Shown here: in pieces, positions 25,719 through 33,205 of the stretch | Position numbering within the stretch: the first letter of the stretch is position 1 | Layout: each line of letters starts with the position of its first letter | Assembly (NCBI RefSeq): GCF_000724625.1 | Contig: NZ_CP007139.1 | Coordinates: forward strand, 2,108,001 to 2,172,000 | Direction: 5' to 3' | From: Fimbriimonas ginsengisoli Gsoil 348 | GTDB taxonomy: Bacteria > Armatimonadota > Fimbriimonadia > Fimbriimonadales > Fimbriimonadaceae | DNA length: 64,000 nucleotides | Notes under the pieces: model-generated | What the model was told of the DNA's origin: nothing | The model's database searches: none | Seen by the model: only the letters and a program-made list of their open reading frames with translations | Program-made: the position numbers and the translations under genes

Positions 25719-27845
25719 ATGGCGGCGCTCGAAACTCACGACGATTTCGCGTTTCGTCCGCTTGTCGCGGGCGATACGGAATCGATGCTGCGCGCCGTCC
25801 TTCGCGCCTCCGAAGAGGGAATGCTCCTGACCGACCTCGAGCACCAGAGCCTTGCCTGCAATCGCCGGTTCGGAGAGATCTTCGGCGTGCCCGCCGAAGA
25901 CGTCGTCAAGTGCGGCGTCGGGGAGCTTCGCCGCCGGGTGCTTCCGATCATCGCCGACCCGGCGGCCTGGCTCGCTTCGCTCGAGGACGTTTACAACGAA
26001 CCGCGGAAGATTCTCCACGACGATCTCGTTTTGAAACGTGAGGAGCGAGTTGTCCTTCGCCGCTACTCCGCTCCGGTGACCGACCCGGGCGGGCAGATCG
26101 TCGGCCGCCTCTGGACGTTCCGCGACATCACCGAAGAACGACGGCAGCTCGATGTCCACCGGGTCCTCGGTGAGATCAGCTCGTTCCAAGACCCGGATCC
26201 GAACGTGGTGTGCCATCGGATTTTGGAAGCGGTGTCGGAGTTCTTCGACGGCACCACCGCCATCCTCTCCATTCGGCAGGGGGACATGATGGTGTTCCGC
26301 GGCGTCGTCGGTCCCAAGTCGGTGCTGACTCGCATTACCGGCAACCGGGTTCGTGATTCTTATTGCCAATACGCGATCCGCGACATGAAACCGTTCCTCG
26401 TCCAAGATGCCAAGGCGAGCGGGGAATTTACGCGCATTCGGCCCGCGCGCGCCGGTTACACCCGCTATCTGGGCGCGCCGGTGCTGGACGAAACGGGGTC
26501 GCCGATCGGCACGATCTGCCTTCTCGACGGGCGAACGAACTGCACGCTCGGCGAAAGCGACGTGCAGCTCATGTCGCTGGTCGCGATGCGAATTTCCTCG
26601 GAGCTGATCCGCGACCGGTTCATTCGAGAGCGGTTGGCCGAGAAAGACGAGGAATTGCGCCGACAACAGGACGACCTTGTCGCCACCCACAGCGTGTTCG
26701 AGGCGATGAACGCCGCGTTCGCCCTGCTCGCGGAGCACCCACAAACGGACGACCTTTTGCGGGAGCAAACCCGGCTCTTGGCCGGTTTGCTTGCCTACGA
26801 CGGCGCGGCGGTCCTCGTCCGTCGGCGAGGCTCCAAACAATTTCAAGGGTATGCGGGAACGTCACGCCCTTCCGCGTTTACCGCGGAGAGCTTTCCGGCC
26901 GGGCGCGATTCGGGGGTGCTCACGGACCCATCGCTGCCTCTGCTGCGGCGTCTTCGCGCCACCCACTTGGCGTATTGCCTTAGGATGGAAGAGGAGGTCG
27001 GCGAGATCCTCATCGCGTTGGGCCGAACCGGGCCGCCTCCGCAAGACGAGCGCCACCGGGTCCACGTAGAGGCGCTCGCCGACCAAGTCTGTCTGCTGCT
27101 CTCGACTCACGTGCTCCAGAACGAGCTGCTTCGGGCCAACGCCGAGCTGGGGGACGCTCACAACGAGCTGTTGCGGAAGGAGAAACTCTCCGTGGCCGGC
27201 ACCCTCGCCGCCAGTACCGCGCACGACATCCGGAACATCACGGCTTCGCTCGCCCTCCTGACCGCGCCCGACGCCTGCGATCCGACCGTCGCCATCGCCT
27301 CGGTGCGCGAACAGCTCGCCCGCTTCAATGTGCTCGCCCTGCGACTTCTTTCCTACACCAAGCCGCGCCTGCTGGAGCCGCGGCCGGTCGAGTTGGAGAG
27401 CGTGATCAGTGGCGTCCTATCCCTCACCTCGGCTCAGCTCCGGGTGGGGCGCGTCCGGGCCGAGACCCGAATTGCGAAGGGGGTCCCCAGCGTTTCCGGC
27501 GATCCGCACCAACTTGAACATCTCTTCGTCAACCTGATCCTCAACGCCGTCCAGGCGATGGATGCGACCGGAGGAGGAACGCTAACGATCAGCGTGGTTC
27601 GAGTGGCGGAAAGCGTAAGAATTCGATTCGCCGACGACGGCCCCGGCATCCCCCGCGACTCGCTCGAAGGTCTATTCGAGCCGTTCCGGTCTACCCGCGC
27701 GAACGGGTTTGGCCTCGGTCTCTATAGCTGCCGCCGGATCGCCGAAGCCCACGGCGGGACGATTTCCGCCGCCCGCAACCCCGTCCGAGGTAGTACCTTT
27801 ACGGTGATGTTGCCGATCGGAGGTTCATGGACGCCCGCCTCTTAG
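25719..27845 (+). CDS. Soluble hybrid-sensor histidine kinase with PAS and two GAF domains
   Basis: A 708-residue cytosolic sensor kinase without membrane segments. Domains in order: PAS-like (about residues 25-130, EEGMLLTDLEHQSLACNRRF), first GAF (about 155-300, including YLGAPVLDETGSPIGTICLL), a coiled linker, second GAF-like region (about 330-460), dimerisation domain with phospho-acceptor H502 in TAHDIRNITASLALL, and the ATPase with N-box NLILNAVQAMD, G1 FADDGPGIP, G2 NGFGLGLYSCRRI. The real start is the ATG at 25719; the frame is open upstream through holB but codes shadow sequence. It overlaps the response regulator by 19 bp. The signal is unknown; intracellular redox, light or small-molecule sensing is possible. 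Confidence 0.92.
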   Translation: MAALETHDDFAFRPLVAGDTESMLRAVLRASEEGMLLTDLEHQSLACNRRFGEIFGVPAEDVVKCGVGELRRRVLPIIADPAAWLASLEDVYNEPRKILHDDLVLKREERVVLRRYSAPVTDPGGQIVGRLWTFRDITEERRQLDVHRVLGEISSFQDPDPNVVCHRILEAVSEFFDGTTAILSIRQGDMMVFRGVVGPKSVLTRITGNRVRDSYCQYAIRDMKPFLVQDAKASGEFTRIRPARAGYTRYLGAPVLDETGSPIGTICLLDGRTNCTLGESDVQLMSLVAMRISSELIRDRFIRERLAEKDEELRRQQDDLVATHSVFEAMNAAFALLAEHPQTDDLLREQTRLLAGLLAYDGAAVLVRRRGSKQFQGYAGTSRPSAFTAESFPAGRDSGVLTDPSLPLLRRLRATHLAYCLRMEEEVGEILIALGRTGPPPQDERHRVHVEALADQVCLLLSTHVLQNELLRANAELGDAHNELLRKEKLSVAGTLAASTAHDIRNITASLALLTAPDACDPTVAIASVREQLARFNVLALRLLSYTKPRLLEPRPVELESVISGVLSLTSAQLRVGRVRAETRIAKGVPSVSGDPHQLEHLFVNLILNAVQAMDATGGGTLTISVVRVAESVRIRFADDGPGIPRDSLEGLFEPFRSTRANGFGLGLYSCRRIAEAHGGTISAARNPVRGSTFTVMLPIGGSWTPAS

Positions 27846-28516
27846 TCGTCGACGACGACCGGTTCCTCTTAGAGAACGTAGCCCGGCTTCTTCAGAGCCA
27901 GGGGTACGAGGTGGCCACCGCTTCTTCGGGCGAGGAGGGGCTGCGGGCCGTCGAGCGGCAAATTCCGGACATGGCGGTGCTAGACGTCTCTCTGCCGGAT
28001 TTCGACGGGATAACGCTATGCCGCCGCCTGAGGGCGATTCATCGCTTTCCGATCCTCATGCTCACGGCTCGCAGCGAAGCGATGGATAAGGTTATCGGCC
28101 TCGAGGTGGGTGCGGACGACTACCTGACCAAACCGTTCGACCCGTCGGAGCTCATCGCCCGCGTGCGGGCTCACCTGCGGCGCGCTCAAGAATACGCGTC
28201 GGCGCCCGCCACCTCTCGCAAGCGGATCGGCGGATTGGAGATCGATCACGACACTCGGGAAGCGCTGATCGACGGGAAGCCGATCGAGCTCACGAAGCGG
28301 GAATTCGAGCTGCTGGCCCACCTCGCCGCCAACGCCGGTCGCGTGCTCACCCGAGAATCGCTCTTCGAGCGCAATTGGGGGTTCGATATCGAATTCAGCA
28401 GCAACAGCCTCGACGTCCACATCTACCGCCTCCGAAAAAAGATCGAACCCGACCCCGACCACCCGACCTACATCCACACCGTCCGCGGCTACGGCTACCG
28501 CCTAGAAGCCGTTTAG
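27827..28516 (+). CDS. OmpR/PhoB-family response regulator
   Basis: A 229-residue two-component response regulator. The receiver shows LLVVDDDRFLLENV with acidic residues near 9-11, the phospho-acceptor D53 in AVLDVSLPDFDG, T80 and K102 in DDYLTKPFDP. A winged-helix DNA-binding domain follows (ELTKREFELLAHLAANAGRV, then VDVHIYRLRKKIE-like sequence ending HTVRGYGYRLEAV). Overlap with the kinase gene marks them as a cognate pair. Targets are unknown. OmpR-type regulators bind direct repeats, and this is the only such regulator in the window, so a link to the 11-bp repeat arrays at 50 and 56 kb is possible but unsupported. Confidence 0.94.
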   Translation: MDARLLVVDDDRFLLENVARLLQSQGYEVATASSGEEGLRAVERQIPDMAVLDVSLPDFDGITLCRRLRAIHRFPILMLTARSEAMDKVIGLEVGADDYLTKPFDPSELIARVRAHLRRAQEYASAPATSRKRIGGLEIDHDTREALIDGKPIELTKREFELLAHLAANAGRVLTRESLFERNWGFDIEFSSNSLDVHIYRLRKKIEPDPDHPTYIHTVRGYGYRLEAV

Positions 28517-28679
28517 CGTGGCACGGGCTTCCAGCCCGTGTGTATCACGACCGTCCTGGTCGTGTGAATTCGGCCAGGGGCAGGATGCCCCTGGGACCCA
28601 CTGGCTAGAAGCCAGTGCCACAACGAGCACAAGGGCAGGATGCCCTTGGGACCCACTGGCAAGATGCCAGTGCTACGTT
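28517..28679 (+). repeat. Family C composite repeat, copy C2 (two units)
   Basis: One full unit (CCAGCCCGTG stem, ACGACCGTCCTGGTCGT stem, GGGGCAGGATGCCCC stem, ACTGGCTAGAAGCCAGT stem, GCCAC) followed by a second partial unit ending GTGCTACGTTA. It begins directly after the response regulator stop and its last bases form the stop codon of the minus-strand amidohydrolase. This interval holds nothing else. Confidence 0.88.
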
Positions 28680-30147
28680 ACTTCCGCCAAGCGCGCCCGG
28701 GGTGGGCGCCGGTCGGATCTCCGTTCTCCAAAACCACCACCCCGCGGACAATCACCGTCGGGATGCCGATTGGCTTCGCCTCGGGCTCCTTCGTGGTGGC
28801 GGTGTCGACCACCGTTTTGGGATCGAACAGCGTGATATCCGCCGTTTTCCCCGACGCGATAACTCCCCGGTCGCGGAAGCCGAACCGCTTCGCTGGGAGC
28901 GAGGTCATCTTGCGAATCGCCTCCGTCATCGAAATCACCTTGCGCTCGCGAGCGTAAACGCCGAGGATCCGCGGGAAGCTGCCCGCGCCGCGAGGATGGG
29001 TGCCGTGCAACCCGCCGTCGCTGCAGAACATGATGTGCGGGTCGCGGATGAAGTTGGTGATGTCCTCCTCCGACATCGCGGTGACCACCACGCTCTCCTC
29101 CCCTTTGTTTCCCTTGCCGTAGCAGCGCTCGATGATCTCTTGGATGAGCGTGATCGGGTCCTTACCGGTCTTGTCGGCGAGCTCCGCAATCGTTTTCCCC
29201 GCCCACGTCGGGTCGGGCGAGTAGCCCGTCAGCAGAACGTGGGAGGGGCCGCCGACATCCTTCAATCCTTGCTCCCAAAGGGCACGGTTGCCGAACTCTT
29301 CGGTGGGGATGATCACCCGAATCGTCGATTGCCAGTAGGTGTACGGATAGACGTCGGCGGTGATATCCAGCCCTTCCTTTCGGGCGGCTTCCATCATTCG
29401 GCCGACTTCCGGTTCGCGCCCCCAGACTCGGGTGGAGCAGAGCTTAATGTGGTTGATCTCGGCCGGAATATGGGCTTGCCGGGCGACCTCGATTAGCTCG
29501 CGGAATGCCTCGAAAGCCTGGTTATCCTCGTTCCGGACGTGGCTGATATAGATGCCGTGATGCCGCGCGGCAACCTTGGTTAGCTCGACGATCTCAGCGG
29601 TGTCGGCGTATCGGTTCGGCTCGTATTCGAGGCCGGTGGAGAGGCCGAGCGCTCCCGCGCGCATATCTTGGTCGACGAGCTCCTTCATCCGCTTCAGCTC
29701 GGCGGCCGTGGGCTTGCGTTGGTCGTTCCCAAGCACCGCCTGCCGTATCGTCCCCTGGCCGGTGAAGCTGGCAAAGTTGATGGAAGCGGGGTGCTGTTCC
29801 AGTTGCGTGAAGAACTTGCTCACCGGCAGCGCGGAGCCGCCGTCCTCACCGACGACGGCGGTGGTGATCCCCTGCCGGATTTGGGTCTCCGCGTTTGGAT
29901 CCTCCAGGATCCCCCCGTCGGCGTGGCTATGGGCGTCGATGAATCCGGGGGCGACGGCGAGGCCGGTCGCGTCGATGATTCGATCCCCTTTTTGGGGGCG
30001 TATCGTCCCGACGCCGACGATCTTGTCGCCTTCGATCCGCACATCGGCCGCGAACGGCGGCCGCCCGGTACCGTCGTACACCGTCCCGCCCCTGATCACG
30101 ATTCCGGACCGAGTGATGGCAAGGGCGAGATAGGCGGCGAGGATCAT
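28678..30147 (-). CDS. D-aminoacylase / N-acyl-D-amino-acid deacylase-like amidohydrolase
   Basis: A zinc-dependent amidohydrolase of the D-aminoacylase branch, about 489 residues. It begins with a possible signal sequence (MILAAYLALAITRSGIVIRG) and reads straight into the composite-domain strand (GGTVYDGTGRPPFAADVRIEG). Metal-site motifs are APGFIDAHSHADGG (HxH), YISHVRNE, HIKLCSTRVWG and MFCSDGGLHGTHPRGAGSFPR, with the late Asp in CSDGG. The C-terminal ASGKTADITLFDPKTVVDTA is typical. The ATG at 30147 is chosen because upstream sequence is a palindromic repeat, and TATTCT lies 6 nt before it. Likely substrates are N-acyl-D-amino acids or related amides. The stop codon comes from a family C repeat. 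Confidence 0.87.
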   Translation of the reverse strand: MILAAYLALAITRSGIVIRGGTVYDGTGRPPFAADVRIEGDKIVGVGTIRPQKGDRIIDATGLAVAPGFIDAHSHADGGILEDPNAETQIRQGITTAVVGEDGGSALPVSKFFTQLEQHPASINFASFTGQGTIRQAVLGNDQRKPTAAELKRMKELVDQDMRAGALGLSTGLEYEPNRYADTAEIVELTKVAARHHGIYISHVRNEDNQAFEAFRELIEVARQAHIPAEINHIKLCSTRVWGREPEVGRMMEAARKEGLDITADVYPYTYWQSTIRVIIPTEEFGNRALWEQGLKDVGGPSHVLLTGYSPDPTWAGKTIAELADKTGKDPITLIQEIIERCYGKGNKGEESVVVTAMSEEDITNFIRDPHIMFCSDGGLHGTHPRGAGSFPRILGVYARERKVISMTEAIRKMTSLPAKRFGFRDRGVIASGKTADITLFDPKTVVDTATTKEPEAKPIGIPTVIVRGVVVLENGDPTGAHPGRAWRK

Positions 30148-30153
30148 ATCTTT

Positions 30154-30159
30154 AGAATA
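30154..30159 (-). promoter_or_regulatory. TANNNT -10 element, leaderless-type
   Basis: On the minus strand TATTCT, then AAAGAT, then the ATG of the amidohydrolase at 30147. The region where a -35 would lie falls in the long D1 inverted repeat. Confidence 0.5.
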
Positions 30160-30163
30160 CGCA

Positions 30164-30233
30164 TTTGGGAGTGCGCGAAGCTCTTCGCGCTCCGCACGGG
30201 TGAAAAGCGCGAAGAGCTTCGCGCACTCCCAAA
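30164..30233. repeat. Family D long perfect inverted repeat, copy D1
   Basis: Two perfect 28-bp arms (30164-30191 and 30206-30233), starting TTTGGGAGTGCGCGAAGCTC, with a 14-bp loop. It touches the clpP stop codon (30234-30236) and probably folds as a terminator-like hairpin, though there is no T-tract. Confidence 0.9.
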
Positions 30234-30833
30234 TTACTTCTTCGGATCGATGATCGAGTCGACGAGGCCGTAGGATTTGGCGTCGTCGGCGGACATCCAG
30301 AAGTCGCGGTCGCAATCTTGCCGGATCTGGTCGGCGGGCTTGCCGGTGCACTGGGCCAGGATTTCGACGTATTTCTCGAACAGCCGCTGCATCTCCTCCA
30401 GGTAGATCCGAGCGTCGCTGAATGTTCCCCGGTAGCCGCCGCTAGTCTGGTGGATCATGATGCGGGTATTCGGCATCGCATAGCGCTTCCCCTTTGTCCC
30501 ACCCGCGAGCAGGAGGGTGGCGATGGAGGCAGCCATCCCGACGCAGGTCGTCGCCACGGGGCACTTTACATGCCGCATCACGTCGAACATCGCGAGTCCG
30601 GCCGACACGCTGCCACCGGGGCTGTTGATGTACACGTCGATGTCCGCGTTGGGGTCTTCCTTCTCCAGAAATAGCATCTGGGCGATGACGAGATTGGCCA
30701 TGCCGTCCGACACTTCGTCGCCGATAAACACGATCCTATCCTTGAGGAGGCGCGAGTAGATATCGTATGCGCGTTCCCCTTGCGGACTTCGCTCGACGAC
30801 CATCGGCACTACAGATCCACCGATCGGCATCAT
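30234..30833 (-). CDS. clpP: ATP-dependent Clp protease proteolytic subunit
   Basis: Serine protease subunit of Clp complexes, 199 residues. The catalytic triad is S103 ([14 protein letters not shown]), H128 ([10 protein letters not shown]) and D177 ([19 protein letters not shown]). The N-terminal [21 protein letters not shown] is typical of ClpP. The usual Met-Gly after the active Ser is replaced by Ile-Ala. The start ATG overlaps the stop of the upstream AHSA1 gene (ATGA), so translation is probably coupled to an ArsR-AHSA1 operon. No clpX or tig gene adjoins it, so this may be a second, specialised ClpP. Confidence 0.93.
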   Translation of the reverse strand: MMPIGGSVVPMVVERSPQGERAYDIYSRLLKDRIVFIGDEVSDGMANLVIAQMLFLEKEDPNADIDVYINSPGGSVSAGLAMFDVMRHVKCPVATTCVGMAASIATLLLAGGTKGKRYAMPNTRIMIHQTSGGYRGTFSDARIYLEEMQRLFEKYVEILAQCTGKPADQIRQDCDRDFWMSADDAKSYGLVDSIIDPKK

Positions 30834-31351
30834 CGCGCCACCACCTCGGGCTCCTGCCGAAAACCGGCGCGGCGCCCCGTCTCCGCCTCGGGCTCATCCG
30901 GGCAGTAGACCATTGGTACCGGCGGGCGGAATCGCCCCTCTCGGAGAAGCGTCAACAGGACTGGAAGCGACGCGTACATGGCGTAGCGCCAATTCAAGTT
31001 CGCCTCGATGAGCACGTAGGGTTGGACCTCAATCGTGGAGGCATGCTCCAAACGGACAAGGGTTCCGCCGTCCTGGGGCTGAAGATTCCAGGTGACTACG
31101 CTCGGCGATCCCGCTTCTCCATCGTCCCATGTGTACCGAAGAAGTTTGGCGACTTCGAGCTCGATCACTTCGCCTTTGACCTTCGCTTTGCTTCCCCGAG
31201 TGTGCCCTTCGAGGGAGAAACGAAAGCCGATTCGCGGTTGGAAGTCGGTTGGCATCAGCCAGTGGGCGAGCGCTTTCGCGTCGGTCAGGGCCTCCCACAC
31301 CCGGCTCGGCGGATGTGGATAAAAAGCCTCGAAAGTCAGTTTCTCGTTCAA
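30830..31351 (-). CDS. SRPBCC/AHSA1-family protein
   Basis: A 173-residue START/Bet v1-like ligand-binding protein of the AHSA1 group. It begins with TTG at 31351 ([20 protein letters not shown]), preceded by a good CTGGAGGAG ribosome site, and overlaps the ArsR stop by 4 bp. Characteristic features are [58 protein letters not shown]. The C-terminal ~50 residues after the SRPBCC domain are basic/Pro-rich and may be an appended tail. ArsR-AHSA1 pairs are common in bacteria. The additional coupling to clpP downstream is unusual. The ligand is unknown. Confidence 0.88.
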   Translation of the reverse strand: MNEKLTFEAFYPHPPSRVWEALTDAKALAHWLMPTDFQPRIGFRFSLEGHTRGSKAKVKGEVIELEVAKLLRYTWDDGEAGSPSVVTWNLQPQDGGTLVRLEHASTIEVQPYVLIEANLNWRYAMYASLPVLLTLLREGRFRPPVPMVYCPDEPEAETGRRAGFRQEPEVVAR

Positions 31352-31671
31352 GGGTTCTCCTCCAGGTATTGGCCCAGTTGATGGAGCCGGTCGTTCCAAA
31401 ACGGTTCGTAGAATTCGAGCCACTCCGCGACGGCGCGTAGAGGCTCCGGGTTCAGCCGATACATGCGTTGTCGTCCTTCCTTGCGGAGCGAGACCAGGCC
31501 GGCGTCGCGCAACACTCCAAGGTGCTGGGAAACGGCGGATAGCGTCATATCGAACGACTCGGCCAGCTCCATTACCGGCATTTCGCGGCGCGCCAGCATC
31601 CGTAGCATGTCGCGTCGGCTTGGCGCGGAGATCGCGCCAAACACATCGGATGGGGCGGCCTGTCCGGTCAT
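31348..31671 (-). CDS. ArsR-family winged-helix repressor
   Basis: A 107-residue ArsR/SmtB-type regulator without obvious metal-binding cysteines. The helix-turn-helix reads VMELAESFDMTLSAVSQHLGVLRDAGLVSLRKEGRQRMYRL when read in parts, with N-terminal AISAPSRRDMLRMLARRE. The tail FYEPFWNDRLHQLGQYLEEN is typical of ArsR partners of AHSA1 proteins. It starts at the ATG at 31671, just 5 nt after TATATT. Lack of the CxC motif suggests it senses something other than a metal, perhaps through the AHSA1 partner. It heads a three-gene operon with overlapping stops and starts. Confidence 0.9.
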   Translation of the reverse strand: MTGQAAPSDVFGAISAPSRRDMLRMLARREMPVMELAESFDMTLSAVSQHLGVLRDAGLVSLRKEGRQRMYRLNPEPLRAVAEWLEFYEPFWNDRLHQLGQYLEENP

Positions 31672-31676
31672 AGCTC

Positions 31677-31682
31677 AATATA
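31677..31682 (-). promoter_or_regulatory. TANNNT -10 element of the arsR-AHSA1-clpP operon
   Basis: Minus strand TATATT, then GAGCT, then the ATG at 31671; TAAAGT lies 5 nt further upstream as an alternative hexamer. Confidence 0.5.
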
Positions 31683-31780
31683 CTTTAGAATTTACTTAAG
31701 TGTTCCGAATTTTTGGAATGGGCTTCTCCGTCGGCGTCTCTCAAGCACCGGAGGGTCTAGGAATAGCGACAGCCTTGCAC

Positions 31781-31786
31781 TATAAT
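31781..31786 (+). promoter_or_regulatory. TATAAT -10 element of the lysozyme-like gene
   Basis: A perfect TATAAT 26 nt before the ATG at 31813. A Shine-Dalgarno AGGGAG at 31799-31804 makes this a leadered gene, in contrast to many neighbours. No good -35 is visible. Confidence 0.55.
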
Positions 31787-31812
31787 GAGGGCGAAGTTAG
31801 GGAGATTTAAAT

Positions 31813-32298
31813 ATGGGAAGATCCGCTGAATTAAGTCATGCAAAGCAAACCGGCATATTCGACATCCTGAAGACGTCAGCCGCCGCTCACGACTTGCCAT
31901 TGGCCTACGTTTTGGCCGTGGCTTCGCGCGAATCGGACATCGAAAACGTTCTGGGCGACCATGGATTCGCGGTTGGCGTGATGCAGGTCGACATCCGGTT
32001 TCACGACATCGCTAAAAAGGCGAAAGAGACCGGGAGTTGGAAAACCGATCCCAGTAAGGTGATCGACTACGGCATCAATCTCCTTGCCCACAACTATCAT
32101 TGGGCCAAGACGACCTTCCCCGATTACGGCGGCGCCAACGGACACGGTTGGCTGAAAATCGCGGCCAGTGCCTACAACGCGGGGGAGGGCGGCGCCAAGA
32201 AGGGAACGCTCAAAGGGGACAGCGACCTGTATACGACCGGGCACAACTACGGGAAGGATGTGCTCTCGCGAATGGCGGTCTTCCAAGACCTGATCTAA
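31813..32298 (+). CDS. Goose-type lysozyme / SLT-like muramidase domain protein
   Basis: A 161-residue single-domain lysozyme-superfamily protein. The catalytic Glu is probably E40 in AVASRESDIENVLGDHGFAVGVMQVDI, followed by the GVMQVD strand and HDIAKKAKE helix; SAYNAGEGG near residue 119 is characteristic of transglycosylases. There is no signal peptide, which is unusual for a wall-degrading enzyme. It could be exported by another route, act on lysis, or be a remnant of a phage-like or contact-dependent effector. It has its own promoter and ribosome site and is followed immediately by repeat B3. Confidence 0.8.
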   Translation: MGRSAELSHAKQTGIFDILKTSAAAHDLPLAYVLAVASRESDIENVLGDHGFAVGVMQVDIRFHDIAKKAKETGSWKTDPSKVIDYGINLLAHNYHWAKTTFPDYGGANGHGWLKIAASAYNAGEGGAKKGTLKGDSDLYTTGHNYGKDVLSRMAVFQDLI

Positions 32299-32301
32299 CA
32301 A

Positions 32302-32328
32302 CGTAGCATCGGCTCCCAGCCGATGAGC
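32302..32328 (+). repeat. Family B repeat, copy B3
   Basis: CGTAGCATCGGCTCCCAGCC with partner GATG, starting 4 bp after the lysozyme-like stop codon. B3 and the inverted copy B4 (32453) bracket a 120-bp repeat-rich interval. Confidence 0.85.
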
Positions 32329-32342
32329 GGAATCCTTGCGAT

Positions 32343-32367
32343 CCCTCCAGACGCGACGTCTGGAGGG
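32343..32367. repeat. Perfect hairpin between B3 and B4
   Basis: Arms CCCTCCAGACG and CGTCTGGAGGG with a CGA loop. It lies between two convergent genes and has no T-tract. Confidence 0.7.
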
Positions 32368-32427
32368 TCCCGCGAGAGCGCGGTTGCGTCTCCAAGGTCG
32401 TCCTGGATGAACGAGAGGCTATTACTC

Positions 32428-32449
32428 GGGCGGGCCGCCCGTGCCACGT
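32428..32449 (+). repeat. Family C fragment, copy C6
   Basis: GGGCGGGCCGCCCGTGCCAC, matching the end of copy C5 near 60630. It lies next to B4. Confidence 0.6.
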
Positions 32450-32452
32450 TTG

Positions 32453-32480
32453 CTCATCGGCTGGGAGCCGATGCTACGTT
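32453..32480 (-). repeat. Family B repeat, copy B4
   Basis: Inverted copy (CATCGGCTGGGAGCCGATG then CTACG). The CTA at 32474 is the reverse complement of TAG, the stop codon of glnQ, so the repeat ends the gene. Confidence 0.85.
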
Positions 32481-33205
32481 TTGGACAATACGCGGGCGAG
32501 GAATTCTCGCGTTCTGGGTTCGCGGGGGTTGACGAGGACTTGCTCGGGAGGGCCGTCTTCCAAGATTAGGCCGTTATCCAGGAACAGCACTCGGGTTGCG
32601 ACGTCGCGGGCGAAGGCGATCTCGTGGGTGGCGACGATCATCGTCATGCCGGACTTCGCGAGGTCTCGCATGACCTCGAGCACCTCGCCTACGAGCTCAG
32701 GGTCGAGGGCGGAGGTCGGCTCGTCGAACAGCATAATCGCCGGCTTGAGCGCGAGCGCGCGGGCGATCGCCACTCGTTGTTGCTGACCACCCGAGAGCTC
32801 GCCCGGGTAGGCCTCTTCCTTCGCTTCCAGCTTGACCTGCTTCAAGAGCGCCCGACCTTCCGCCGCCACCTCTTCTTCGGAACGCTTCAACACCTTCCGG
32901 GGGGCAAGCGTGATATTCCCCAAAGCCGTAAGGTGCGGGAAGAGGTTGAAACGCTGGAACACCATCCCGATCTGGCGGCGAATCGCATTCACGTTTTCGG
33001 GAGTCACTGGATCGCCTCGGAAGGTGACGCCACCGCTAGTTGGAGCCTCCAGACGGTTGACGCACCGGAGCAAGGTCGACTTGCCGCTGCCGGAGGCGCC
33101 GATGAGGGCCACGACGTCGCCTTCACCGACCTTGAGGTCGATCCCCTTGAGAACCTCATTGCTGCCGAAGCTCTTGTGCAGATCCTTGATCGTTAGGACG
33201 CTCAT
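32474..33205 (-). CDS. glnQ: Polar amino acid ABC transporter ATP-binding protein
   Basis: A 243-residue ATPase of the GlnQ/HisP type that energises import through the permease encoded just upstream. Walker A is GASGSGKS (about 36-43), Q-loop VFQRFNLFPHLTAL, signature LSGGQQQRVAIARAL, Walker B IMLFDEPTSALDPE, H-loop VATHEI. The ATG at 33205 overlaps the permease stop by 4 bp. The reading frame is open for a further ~450 codons upstream, but that part is antisense shadow of the permease gene. The final codon and stop come from repeat B4. Confidence 0.94.
   Translation of the reverse strand: MSVLTIKDLHKSFGSNEVLKGIDLKVGEGDVVALIGASGSGKSTLLRCVNRLEAPTSGGVTFRGDPVTPENVNAIRRQIGMVFQRFNLFPHLTALGNITLAPRKVLKRSEEEVAAEGRALLKQVKLEAKEEAYPGELSGGQQQRVAIARALALKPAIMLFDEPTSALDPELVGEVLEVMRDLAKSGMTMIVATHEIAFARDVATRVLFLDNGLILEDGPPEQVLVNPREPRTREFLARVLSKT

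Noticed and set aside
28517-28679. CRISPR-like array
   Set aside because: The repeats are self-complementary hairpin modules with no regular spacer length, and single copies are scattered through the window. There are no cas genes.
31352-31678. N-terminal extension of the AHSA1 protein by about 110 residues
   Set aside because: It overlaps the whole ArsR gene in another frame. The TTG at 31351 has a strong ribosome site and gives a normal AHSA1 N-terminus.
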